This document shows positions 1 through 4,994 of a DNA stretch of 5,684 nucleotides, piece by piece; the first letter of the stretch is position 1; every line of letters starts with the position of its first letter. The translations under genes were made by a program, and so were the position numbers. The stretch covers positions 1 through 5,684 of the forward strand of contig JBBSIG010000169.1 of the NCBI GenBank assembly GCA_038232215.1. The letters are read 5' to 3'. The notes below the pieces were generated by a model. It searched no databases. It was not told where the DNA came from and was given only the letters and a program-made list of their open reading frames with translations. Origin of the DNA: JBBSIG01 sp038232215 (GTDB lineage Bacteria; Actinomycetota; Thermoleophilia; Gaiellales; Gaiellaceae).

Positions 1-240
1 CAGCTTGCGATCGAGTCGTTCGTCGCGTGCGAGTGCGAGGGCATGGCCCGCGTCGACTTCTTCGTCCGGGCAAGCGGCGAGGTCGTCCTGAGCGAGCTGA
101 ACACGATCCCGGGCTTCACGGCGACGAGCGTCTACGCGAAGCTCTTCGAGGCCTCCGGGATCCCGTACCCGCAGCTCGTCGACCGCCTGATCGCGCTCGC
201 GCTCGAGCGCCACGAGCGCCGCGCGCGCTACCTCTACTAA
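1..240 (+). CDS. ddl: D-alanine--D-alanine ligase, C-terminal fragment (5' end outside window)
   Basis: This is the last 79 codons of a gene entering from the left edge in frame 1 and ending at TAA. The enzyme joins two D-alanines with ATP in the cytoplasm to make the dipeptide used by MurF in peptidoglycan precursor synthesis. The fragment carries the diagnostic end of the ATP-grasp domain: GMARVDFF at visible residues 14-21, then SELNTIPGFT at 31-40. D19, E32 and N34 correspond to the Mg2+-binding Asp, Glu and Asn of Ddl. The following TSVYAKLFEASG and LIALALERH match the usual Ddl C-terminus, and the protein ends where Ddl proteins normally end. A D-Ala--D-Lac type ligase cannot be excluded because the specificity loop is outside the window. 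The gene converges on the kinase gene, with only 10 nt between the two stop codons. Confidence 0.93.
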   Translation, partial: QLAIESFVACECEGMARVDFFVRASGEVVLSELNTIPGFTATSVYAKLFEASGIPYPQLVDRLIALALERHERRARYLY

Positions 241-250
241 CGCCCGGGCC

Positions 251-1669
251 TCAACGGCGGGCGCGCACCTCGTTCACCCGCGCCACGCTCGAGAGCCGGG
301 TGATCCAGACGACGTAGTAGCGAGCGGCCGAGCCGTCGATCGGGAACGTCGCCGTGCCGCCCACCGTCCGCGACGGCGAGACGTCACGGAAGTCGGGGCC
401 CGTGGCGGAGTCGCCCGCCCGAATCCGTGCCGTGAACCCGGGCGTGCTGGTGGTCAGCTCGATGCTGCTCAGCTCGACCGCCTGCCCCGCGTCGAGCACG
501 AGGCCGACCCCGGACTTCGCGAACGTCCTGTACGTCTCGGTCGTCCAGTAGGTGTCGGGGTTCCGGTCGGTCGCGTTCGCGACGTCCTCGTCGTGCTCCG
601 TCCCGTCGCCTCCGTCACTCGGCGGGTCGAACGAGCCTATACCGTCGAGCCGGACGGCCTGCGTCGGCGAGCCTCCCCCGCCGTCGGAGCCGCCTCGGAG
701 CGCGAGCGCACCGGCCACCGCGAGCGCCGCGAGCAAGGCGAGGGCGGCGAGCACGAGGGGCCAGCGCCGGCGGCGGCGCGCCGGGCGCGCCCGTCGTGCC
801 GGGACGATCCGCTCGCGGACGATGGCGGTCGCGTCACCGTCCGGCTCGCCGAGCTCCGCGAGGCAGGCCTCGAGCTCGGCGATCAGCTCCCGCATCGAGG
901 GGAAGCGCTCGCTCGGCTCCTTGCGCAGGGCGCGCTCGACCACGGCCGCGACCCGAAGCGGCACGTCGGGCCGGCGCTCGAGCAGGCTCGGCGGCGGCTC
1001 GTTCACGTGCTTCAGCGCGACGGCGACGAAGCTCTCCCCAGGGAACGGCAGGTCGCCGGCGAGGAGCTCGTAGAGGACGACGCCGAGCGAGTACACGTCG
1101 CTCTGGAGGTCGACGGGCTCGCCGCTCGCCTGCTCGGGCGAGATGTAGTTCGAGGTCCCGAGCACGGTGCCCGCCTGCGTGACTCCCTCGATGTCGACCG
1201 AGCGGGCGATCCCGAAGTCGGTCACCTTCGCCCGCCCGTCGCCGTTCAGGAGGACGTTCTGCGGCTTCACGTCGCGGTGCACGATCCCCCGCTCGTGCGC
1301 GAACGCCAGGCCGCGGGCGGTCTCGAGCGTCAGCTCGAGCGCGCGCCGGATCGGCAAGGGGCCGCTCTCCTCGATCAGCTGCTTGAGATTGCGGCCGTCG
1401 ACGTACTCGAAGACGATGAAGTGGCGCCCCTCGGCGTCGCCGCGATCGATCACCGTCACGATGCTCGGATGGGACAGCTGCGCGACGGCACGCGCCTCGC
1501 GGCGGAAGCGCTCGACGTACTCCTCGTCGTCGACGTAGTGCTCGTGGATGATCTTCAGCGCGACGTCGCGCTCGAGCAGCGTGTCGTGCGCGCGGTAGAC
1601 GCTCGACATCCCTCCTGAGCCGACGAGCTCGTGAAGCTCGTAGCGGTCTGCAAACAGCGTCTCTCCCAC
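251..1669 (-). CDS. PknB-type transmembrane Ser/Thr protein kinase with extracellular discoidin-like domain
   Basis: A 472-residue Hanks-type kinase. Residues about 10-270 form the cytoplasmic kinase domain: glycine loop VGSGGMSSVY (16-25), ATP-binding K39, helix-C E58, catalytic loop HRDVKPQN (131-138), DFG (151-153) and SPE in place of APE (177-179). In the activation loop T164 aligns with PknB T171, a known autophosphorylation site, while the PknB T173 position is Ala (A166) and a Thr sits at T168. An Arg-rich stretch (291-302) precedes one hydrophobic segment (about 304-324), giving a cytoplasm-in, C-terminus-out topology. After a Gly-rich linker, residues about 340-472 look like an F5/8 type C (discoidin) fold, with NATDRNPDTYWTT typical of its start; such domains bind sugars or lipids. 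No PASTA repeats are present. The GTG start at 1669 has a GGGAGGG Shine-Dalgarno 8 nt upstream, and the next Met lies inside the glycine loop, so the start is secure. It lies 26 nt downstream of gabT and is probably co-transcribed. The ligand and substrates cannot be read from the sequence. Confidence 0.93.
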   Translation of the reverse strand: MGETLFADRYELHELVGSGGMSSVYRAHDTLLERDVALKIIHEHYVDDEEYVERFRREARAVAQLSHPSIVTVIDRGDAEGRHFIVFEYVDGRNLKQLIEESGPLPIRRALELTLETARGLAFAHERGIVHRDVKPQNVLLNGDGRAKVTDFGIARSVDIEGVTQAGTVLGTSNYISPEQASGEPVDLQSDVYSLGVVLYELLAGDLPFPGESFVAVALKHVNEPPPSLLERRPDVPLRVAAVVERALRKEPSERFPSMRELIAELEACLAELGEPDGDATAIVRERIVPARRARPARRRRRWPLVLAALALLAALAVAGALALRGGSDGGGGSPTQAVRLDGIGSFDPPSDGGDGTEHDEDVANATDRNPDTYWTTETYRTFAKSGVGLVLDAGQAVELSSIELTTSTPGFTARIRAGDSATGPDFRDVSPSRTVGGTATFPIDGSAARYYVVWITRLSSVARVNEVRARR

Positions 1670-1677
1670 GGCGCGGG

Positions 1678-1684
1678 CCCTCCC
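1678..1684 (-). promoter_or_regulatory. Shine-Dalgarno sequence of the kinase gene
   Basis: On the minus strand GGGAGGG lies 8 nt before the GTG at 1669. It fixes the kinase start at this GTG and supports independent translation initiation within a gabT-kinase transcript. Confidence 0.75.
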
Positions 1685-1695
1685 GCTACTGGAAC

Positions 1696-3021
1696 CTAAG
1701 CGCTGAGAGCGTACTCGAGCGCCTGCTCCCAGACCTGGAGCGCCTCGTCGAGCTCCGCGTCGGAGATCACGAGCGGTGCCAGCACGCGGATGCAGCTCGA
1801 GTAGATCCCGGACTTCAGGAGCAGGAGACCCCGCTCAGCCGCCGCCTCGACGACCGCGCTCGCCAGCTCGGGGGCGGGATCCTTCGAGGCGCGGTCGTGG
1901 ACGAGCTCGAGCGCGAGCATGGCGCCGAGCCCGCGCACGTCGCCGACGGCGGGGAATCGCTCCTGCCAGCCCTGCATGCGCGAGCGCATCGTCTCGCCCA
2001 TCGCCTCCGCGCGCTCGAGCAGACCCTCGTCCTCGAAGACGTCGAGCACGGCCAGCGCCGCCGCCTGCGCGACCGGATTGCCGACGTAGGTGCCGCCGAT
2101 CGCCGAGTCGGGCGGGGCGTCCATGATCTCCGCCCGGCCGATCACGCCCGAGAGCGGCAGGCCGGCGGCGATCGACTTGGCGACCGTCATCAGGTCGGGC
2201 TCGATCCCGTAGTGCTCGATCGCCCACATCCGCCCCGTACGGCCGAAGCCGCTCTGCACCTCGTCGACGACGAGCACTATGCCGTTGTCGTCGCAGATCC
2301 GCCGGGCGCCCTCGAGAAACTCCGGGGGCGCCACGACGAACCCTCCCTCCCCCTGCACGGGCTCGAGCACGAGCGCTGCGACCGACTCGGCCGCGACCTG
2401 GGTGACGAGCGCGCGCTCGAGTGCGGCGAGAGCCTCGCGCGTGCTCGGCCCACGGTAGGCCTGGGGGAACGGGGCGCGGTACACCTCGGGCGCGAAAGGC
2501 CCGAGCCCGGCCTTGTACGGGTGCGTCTTCGAGGTCATGCTCATGGAGAGGAGCGTGCGGCCGTGGAACGCGCCCTCGAAGACGATCACCGCGGGGCGCT
2601 TCGTGTAGGAGCGGGCGAACTTGACGGCGTTCTCCACCGCCTCGGTGCCCGCGTTGAAGAAGGCCGCCTTCACGGGGCCGGAGATGGGCGCTAGGCCGGT
2701 CAGCCGCTCGGCGAGCTCCACGTACACCTCGTACGGCACGATCGTGAAGTCCGTATGGCTGAAGCGCTCGACCTGACGCTGCACGGCGGCCACGACCCGC
2801 TCGTGCGAGTGTCCGACGTTGAGGCAGCCGACTCCGCCCGTGAAGTCGATGAACGTGTTGCCGTCGACGTCGGTCAGCGTCGAGCCGTGCCCGTGGTCGA
2901 CGACCACCGGAACGGCGATGGAGAGCGGATCGGCGACGACGCGCTGCTTGCGCTCGAGGATCTCCCGCGAGCGGGGCCCCGGTATCGCAGTCCGGAGCTC
3001 GATCGTGCGCGTGACCGCCAT
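1696..3021 (-). CDS. gabT: 4-aminobutyrate aminotransferase-like class III PLP aminotransferase
   Basis: A 441-residue (from ATG 3021) fold-type I, class III aminotransferase. GabT moves the amino group of 4-aminobutyrate to 2-oxoglutarate, giving succinate semialdehyde and glutamate. Visible signatures, numbered from this ATG: NAGTEAVENAVK (123-134) and FHGRT (152-156) for cofactor binding, EPVQGEGG (220-227), VVDEVQSGFGRTG (251-263) with D253 contacting the pyridine nitrogen, and MTVAKSIAAGLPL (278-290) with Schiff-base K282. GGTYVGNPVAQAAA (309-322) follows, and R412 in CIRVLAPL matches the substrate-carboxylate Arg region of GabT. The EPVQGEGG motif and overall length favour GabT over ornithine or diaminobutyrate aminotransferases, but 5-aminovalerate or beta-alanine use is possible. 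An in-frame GTG at 3030 would add three residues; the ATG is preferred because AGGG (3033-3030) lies 8 nt upstream of it and overlaps the GTG. First gene of a probable two-gene unit with the kinase; no succinate semialdehyde dehydrogenase gene is in view. Confidence 0.9.
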   Translation of the reverse strand: MAVTRTIELRTAIPGPRSREILERKQRVVADPLSIAVPVVVDHGHGSTLTDVDGNTFIDFTGGVGCLNVGHSHERVVAAVQRQVERFSHTDFTIVPYEVYVELAERLTGLAPISGPVKAAFFNAGTEAVENAVKFARSYTKRPAVIVFEGAFHGRTLLSMSMTSKTHPYKAGLGPFAPEVYRAPFPQAYRGPSTREALAALERALVTQVAAESVAALVLEPVQGEGGFVVAPPEFLEGARRICDDNGIVLVVDEVQSGFGRTGRMWAIEHYGIEPDLMTVAKSIAAGLPLSGVIGRAEIMDAPPDSAIGGTYVGNPVAQAAALAVLDVFEDEGLLERAEAMGETMRSRMQGWQERFPAVGDVRGLGAMLALELVHDRASKDPAPELASAVVEAAAERGLLLLKSGIYSSCIRVLAPLVISDAELDEALQVWEQALEYALSA

Positions 3022-3028
3022 CGCCCGC

Positions 3029-3034
3029 ACCCTA
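3029..3034 (-). promoter_or_regulatory. Start-deciding signal for gabT: AGGG Shine-Dalgarno or TAGGGT -10 element
   Basis: On the minus strand TAGGGT ends 7 nt before the ATG at 3021. Its AGGG (3033-3030) can act as a modest Shine-Dalgarno with 8 nt spacing. The same hexamer fits the TANNNT pattern of actinobacterial -10 elements at the distance expected for a leaderless transcript starting at the ATG. Sequence alone cannot decide between the two, but both favour ATG 3021 over GTG 3030. Confidence 0.45.
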
Positions 3035-3052
3035 GCTCAGCGGTCGGCACGC

Positions 3053-3065
3053 TGCATAGTGCATA
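3053..3065. repeat. Tandem TGCATA repeat upstream of gabT
   Basis: TGCATA occurs at 3053-3058 and again at 3060-3065, separated by one G, about 30-45 nt upstream of the gabT start. It is the most AT-rich spot in this part of the intergenic region. It could be an operator or promoter element for gabT. It is too short for a firm call and no regulator gene is nearby. Confidence 0.25.
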
Positions 3066-3087
3066 ACGCGCTTGCACGGACGGCGGC

Positions 3088-3104
3088 CGCGATGTCCCTA
3101 CACG
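3088..3104. repeat. Intergenic repeat, copy 1 (pairs with 4869-4884)
   Basis: The minus strand reads CGTGTAGGGACATCGCG here and CGTGGGGGACATCGCG at 4884-4869, an exact 11-nt core (CGCGATGTCCC on the plus strand) flanked by a shared CACG. Downstream on the minus strand both copies continue into GCCGCCG(T or A)CCG, if a 6-nt CTACGC is skipped in copy 2. This suggests two diverged members of one dispersed element rather than a chance match, though the length is modest. Confidence 0.4.
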
Positions 3105-3116
3105 ACCTGTCTATGC

Positions 3117-3250
3117 CCCAGGGCGCTAGCCATGTCCGGCCAGGACAGATGAGGGGCAGAAGCACGTTCGTAGGCCGCCCGCGACGGTGCCGAAGCGACG
3201 CCCATCCGCAGGACGCGTCGGCGCGGGGCATGGCCCCCGCCCAGGGCGCT
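3117..3250. repeat. 11-bp direct repeat CCCAGGGCGCT in the dcd upstream region
   Basis: CCCAGGGCGCT is present exactly at 3117-3127 and 3240-3250. Each copy is followed by a GGACAG box: immediately after the second copy (3251-3256), and 15 nt after the first (3143-3148). The inserted 15 nt in copy 1 carry TGTCC, which is the complement of GGACA. The block looks like a partial duplication or an array of protein-binding boxes. Two further hairpins occur in the region: 3131-3151 (TGTCC/GGACA, loop GGCCA) and 3223-3240 (GCGGGG/CCCCGC). Neither has a following T-run, so neither is called a terminator. I see no convincing gene in the 268 bp between gabT and dcd. Confidence 0.35.
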
Positions 3251-3289
3251 GGACAGGTCGACGCGGGCCCGTGGCGAGACCAGCCGTCG

Positions 3290-3295
3290 TAGAAT
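3290..3295 (+). promoter_or_regulatory. -10 element of the dcd operon, placed for a near-leaderless transcript
   Basis: TAGAAT matches the TATAAT consensus at five of six positions and fits the actinobacterial TANNNT pattern. Exactly 7 nt separate it from the dcd GTG at 3303, so transcription would start at A3302 or G3303. No Shine-Dalgarno is visible before the GTG, which agrees with leaderless translation. I see no good -35 hexamer at 16-19 nt spacing, common for actinobacterial promoters of this kind. Confidence 0.6.
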
Positions 3296-3302
3296 CGACG
3301 CA

Positions 3303-3875
3303 GTGGTTCTCTCCGATCGCAGCATCCGCCGCCTGCTCGGCGAGGGCCGGATCGAGCTCGAGCCCTACGACGAGTCGCTGCTCCAGCCGTCGAGCGTCGA
3401 CGTGCGCGTCGACCGCTTCTTCCGCGTCTTCCACAACGCGCGCTATCCCTTCATCGACGTCAAGGAGCCACAGGAGGAGCTAACCGAGCTGGTCGAGATC
3501 GACGAGGAGCGGCCGTTCATCCTCCATCCGGGCGAGTTCGTCCTCGGCTCGACCCTCGAGCGCGTCCGCCTCCCGGACGACCTCGTGGCCCGGCTGGAAG
3601 GGAAGAGCTCGCTCGGCCGGCTCGGGCTCCTGATCCACTCGACCGCGGGCTTCATCGATCCCGGCTGGAACGGGCACGTCACGCTCGAGCTCTCGAACGT
3701 CGCGAACCTGCCGATCACGATCTACTACGCGATGAAGATCGGGCAGCTCTCGTTCGTGCGCATGACCGAGGCGGCCGAGACCCCCTACGGCTCGGGCTCT
3801 CTGGGCTCGAAGTACCAGAATCAGCGCGGGCCGACACCGAGTCGCTACTGGAAGAACTTCGAGGAGGGCGCATGA
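3303..3875 (+). CDS. dcd: dCTP deaminase, probably the bifunctional dUMP-forming type
   Basis: A 190-residue protein that removes the amino group of dCTP in the cytoplasm to feed dTMP synthesis. It closely resembles the Mycobacterium tuberculosis enzyme in length and motif positions: start MVLSDR, LQPSSVDVR (27-35), HPGEFVLGST (75-84), EGKSSLGRLG (99-108), HSTAGFIDPG (112-121), TLELSNVANLP (127-137), MKIGQLSF (144-151) and the C-terminal GSKYQNQRGPTPSR (168-181). E129 is the catalytic Glu position, and S103, R106 and A115 sit in the conserved nucleotide-binding block. The M. tuberculosis protein both deaminates dCTP and hydrolyses dUTP to dUMP; by similarity the same is inferred here. GTG 3303 is the start because MxLSDR is the normal family N-terminus. 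The stop overlaps the next gene start as ATGA, implying translational coupling. Confidence 0.95.
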   Translation: MVLSDRSIRRLLGEGRIELEPYDESLLQPSSVDVRVDRFFRVFHNARYPFIDVKEPQEELTELVEIDEERPFILHPGEFVLGSTLERVRLPDDLVARLEGKSSLGRLGLLIHSTAGFIDPGWNGHVTLELSNVANLPITIYYAMKIGQLSFVRMTEAAETPYGSGSLGSKYQNQRGPTPSRYWKNFEEGA

Positions 3876-4759
3876 TCCTGGTCACGGGGGGCACGGGCTT
3901 CGTCGGCCCCAAGGTCGTCCACGAGCTGCGGGCCCGGGAGCACGAGGTGCGCTGCCTCGTGCGCGACCGGAGGCGTGCGTCCCAGCTCGCCGCCTGGGGC
4001 TGCGAGCTCGTCGAGAGCGACGTCACCGATCCGGCCGGCCTGCGCCGGGCCGTGGCCGGCTGCGAGACCGTCGTCCACCTGGTGGCGATCCGGCAGGGCA
4101 GGCCCGAGGAGTTCAGGCGCGTGATGACCGACGCGACGAGGGAGCTCGTCGCGTCCGCCGAGTCTGCCGGCGTGCGGCGCCTCGTGCTCATGAGCGCGCT
4201 CGGAACGAGCGAGCAGACGAAGGACCTCGTTCCGTATTTCCGCGCCAAGTGGGACATGGAGCAGGCGGTCGAGGCAGCCTCGCTCGAGCACGTCGTCTTC
4301 CGCCCGAGCTTCGTGTTCGGGCGCGACGGTGGCATCCTCTCCACCTTCAAGCGCATCGCGAAGCTCGCCCCGGTGACGCCCGTGACCGGGCCCGGGACGC
4401 AGCGGATCCAGCCCATCTGGGTCGAGGACGTCGCCCGCTACTTCGCCGCCGGGGTCGAGGAGGAGCGCGCCGCCGGTCGGACGTTCGAGCTCGGAGGCCC
4501 GGACGTCGTCTCGTGGAACGAGTTCTGGGAGCGCCTCAAGCGCACGCTCGGCATCCGCCGGCCGACCGTCCACGTGCCGATGGCCCTGATGCGGGCGAAC
4601 GCGCTTCTCACCGAGCGCCTGCCCGGAGACGTTCCGCTCACGCGCGACCTCCTGAAGATGCTGGAGGCCGGCGACAACGTCGTCTCGAACGACGATGCGG
4701 CAGAGACCTTCGGGCTGCGGCTCCTCTCGCTCGACGAGCAACTCCGCCGCGCGGCCTAG
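3872..4759 (+). CDS. NDUFA9/NmrA-like atypical short-chain dehydrogenase family NAD(P)-binding protein
   Basis: A 295-residue extended, atypical SDR. A Rossmann fold opens at the very N-terminus with TGGTGFVG (5-12), then CLVRDRRR (28-35) for the adenosine end of the cofactor, ESDVTDP (48-54) and VVHLVA (67-72). MSALGT (107-112) follows, and a YxxxK pair is present (Y122, K126). FRPSFVFGRDGG (143-154) and IQPIWVEDVA (179-188) are typical of the complex I 39-kDa subunit-like (NDUFA9) and NAD(P)H-binding families in actinobacteria. The C-terminal half is a small substrate domain that I cannot assign. Substrate and reaction are unknown: quinone or lipid-related reduction, or a non-catalytic cofactor-binding role, are both possible. 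The ATG overlaps the dcd stop (ATGA), with AGGAGG at 3862-3867 only 4 nt upstream. It is the last gene of this unit; a hairpin follows 20 nt after the stop. Confidence 0.88.
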   Translation: MILVTGGTGFVGPKVVHELRAREHEVRCLVRDRRRASQLAAWGCELVESDVTDPAGLRRAVAGCETVVHLVAIRQGRPEEFRRVMTDATRELVASAESAGVRRLVLMSALGTSEQTKDLVPYFRAKWDMEQAVEAASLEHVVFRPSFVFGRDGGILSTFKRIAKLAPVTPVTGPGTQRIQPIWVEDVARYFAAGVEEERAAGRTFELGGPDVVSWNEFWERLKRTLGIRRPTVHVPMALMRANALLTERLPGDVPLTRDLLKMLEAGDNVVSNDDAAETFGLRLLSLDEQLRRAA

Positions 4760-4770
4760 AGAAGGGCCCG

Positions 4771-4803
4771 AGAAAAGAGCGGGGGCCGCTCGCGCGGCCC
4801 CCG
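4771..4803 (-). terminator. Intrinsic terminator, U-tract on the minus strand
   Basis: A perfect 10-bp GC stem (4780-4789 with 4794-4803, CGGGGGCCGC/GCGGCCCCCG) closes a 4-nt loop, TCGC. Read on the minus strand the stem is followed by CTCTTTTCT (4779-4771), a proper terminator tail for transcripts coming from the methyltransferase side. On the plus strand the stem is followed by TCCGGTCACT with no T-run. The hairpin may still slow plus-strand polymerases leaving the dcd unit, but the strong polarity is minus. Confidence 0.8.
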
Positions 4804-4825
4804 TCCGGTCACTAGCCTTGAAGTA

Positions 4826-4928
4826 GTAGGGGCGCTTCCTGCCGGCCGAACCGGTCGGCGGCGCGTAGCGCGATGTCCCCCACGCTGGCTAGACGATTCC
4901 CCGTAGGTACCGGGGACACGCCCCTACC
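4826..4928. repeat. REP- or MITE-like structured element
   Basis: A perfect 9-bp inverted repeat, GTAGGGGCG (4826-4834) and CGCCCCTAC (4919-4927), bounds about 102 bp. Inside are an 8-bp hairpin with one G.U (4841-4848/4852-4859, loop AAC), a small GCGC-GTA-GCGC hairpin (4861-4871) and a second inverted pair TGTCCCC (4874-4880)/GGGGACA (4912-4918) abutting the outer pair. From 4903 the plus strand reads GTAG overlapping an imperfect hairpin: GGTA/TACC plus GGGG/CCCC with a 2-nt CC bulge and loop ACACG, ending at 4928. A GTAG foot on a bulged hairpin is the architecture of REP elements moved by RAYT (IS200/IS605-related) transposases. No transposase is in view, so it would be a non-autonomous copy. 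A structured RNA is the main alternative. Confidence 0.45.
4869..4884. repeat. Intergenic repeat, copy 2 (pairs with 3088-3104)
   Basis: This is the second copy of the sequence described at 3088-3104. It lies inside the structured element and includes part of its inner TGTCCCC arm, so copy 1 may be the remnant of a similar element that has lost its outer arms. Confidence 0.4.
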
Positions 4929-4965
4929 GACTAGCACCTCCACTGCCCGTACAGTCTTCTGCCAA
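4924..4965 (-). CDS. Candidate 13-residue mini-ORF behind a perfect Shine-Dalgarno
   Basis: On the minus strand AGGAGG (4979-4974) is followed, after 8 nt, by a TTG at 4965 that opens a 13-residue frame, MAEDCTGSGGASR, ending at TAG 4926-4924 inside the structured repeat. The wider AAAGGAGGTG (4981-4972) is fully complementary to the usual 16S rRNA 3' end. It lies about 40 nt after the methyltransferase stop and upstream of the minus-strand terminator. It could be a leader-type peptide, a start for the overlapping +1 frame, or no gene at all. The peptide resembles nothing I recognise. The call rests only on SD strength and spacing. Confidence 0.2.
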   Translation of the reverse strand: MAEDCTGSGGASR

Positions 4966-4967
4966 AC

Positions 4968-4982
4968 GGACCACCTCCTTTC
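4968..4982. other. 16S rRNA 3'-tail look-alike / ideal Shine-Dalgarno
   Basis: The plus strand GGACCACCTCCTTTC matches the standard 16S 3'-terminal sequence GGATCACCTCCTTTC at 14 of 15 positions. On the minus strand it is therefore an ideal ribosome-binding site. No other part of the surrounding plus strand resembles 16S helix 45, so it is not an rRNA fragment. The minus-strand ribosome-binding role is the simpler reading. Confidence 0.5.
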
Positions 4983-4994
4983 CGCGGTAGCGGC

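Noticed and set aside
241..263. Inverted repeat CGCCCG/CGGGCG between ddl and the kinase gene as a terminator
   Set aside because: Six-bp stem with an 11-nt loop and no T-run on either strand; likely composition.
593..1618. Long plus-strand open frame (341 codons) opposite the kinase gene
   Set aside because: It lies wholly antisense to a clear kinase, is Arg/Ala/Glu-Asp rich low-complexity protein, and is the usual byproduct of high third-position GC. The same applies to the frames antisense to gabT and the SDR gene.
3037..3434. Minus-strand frames of 64-102 codons across the gabT-dcd spacer and the dcd 5' end
   Set aside because: No ribosome-binding sites, no recognisable protein, and overlap antisense to dcd. 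Part of the 64-codon frame covers the shared repeat, which explains its faint likeness to the frame in the other spacer.
4968..4982. A fragment of a 16S rRNA gene
   Set aside because: Only the 15-nt tail matches. The preceding plus-strand sequence has no helix 45 or 1492-region similarity.
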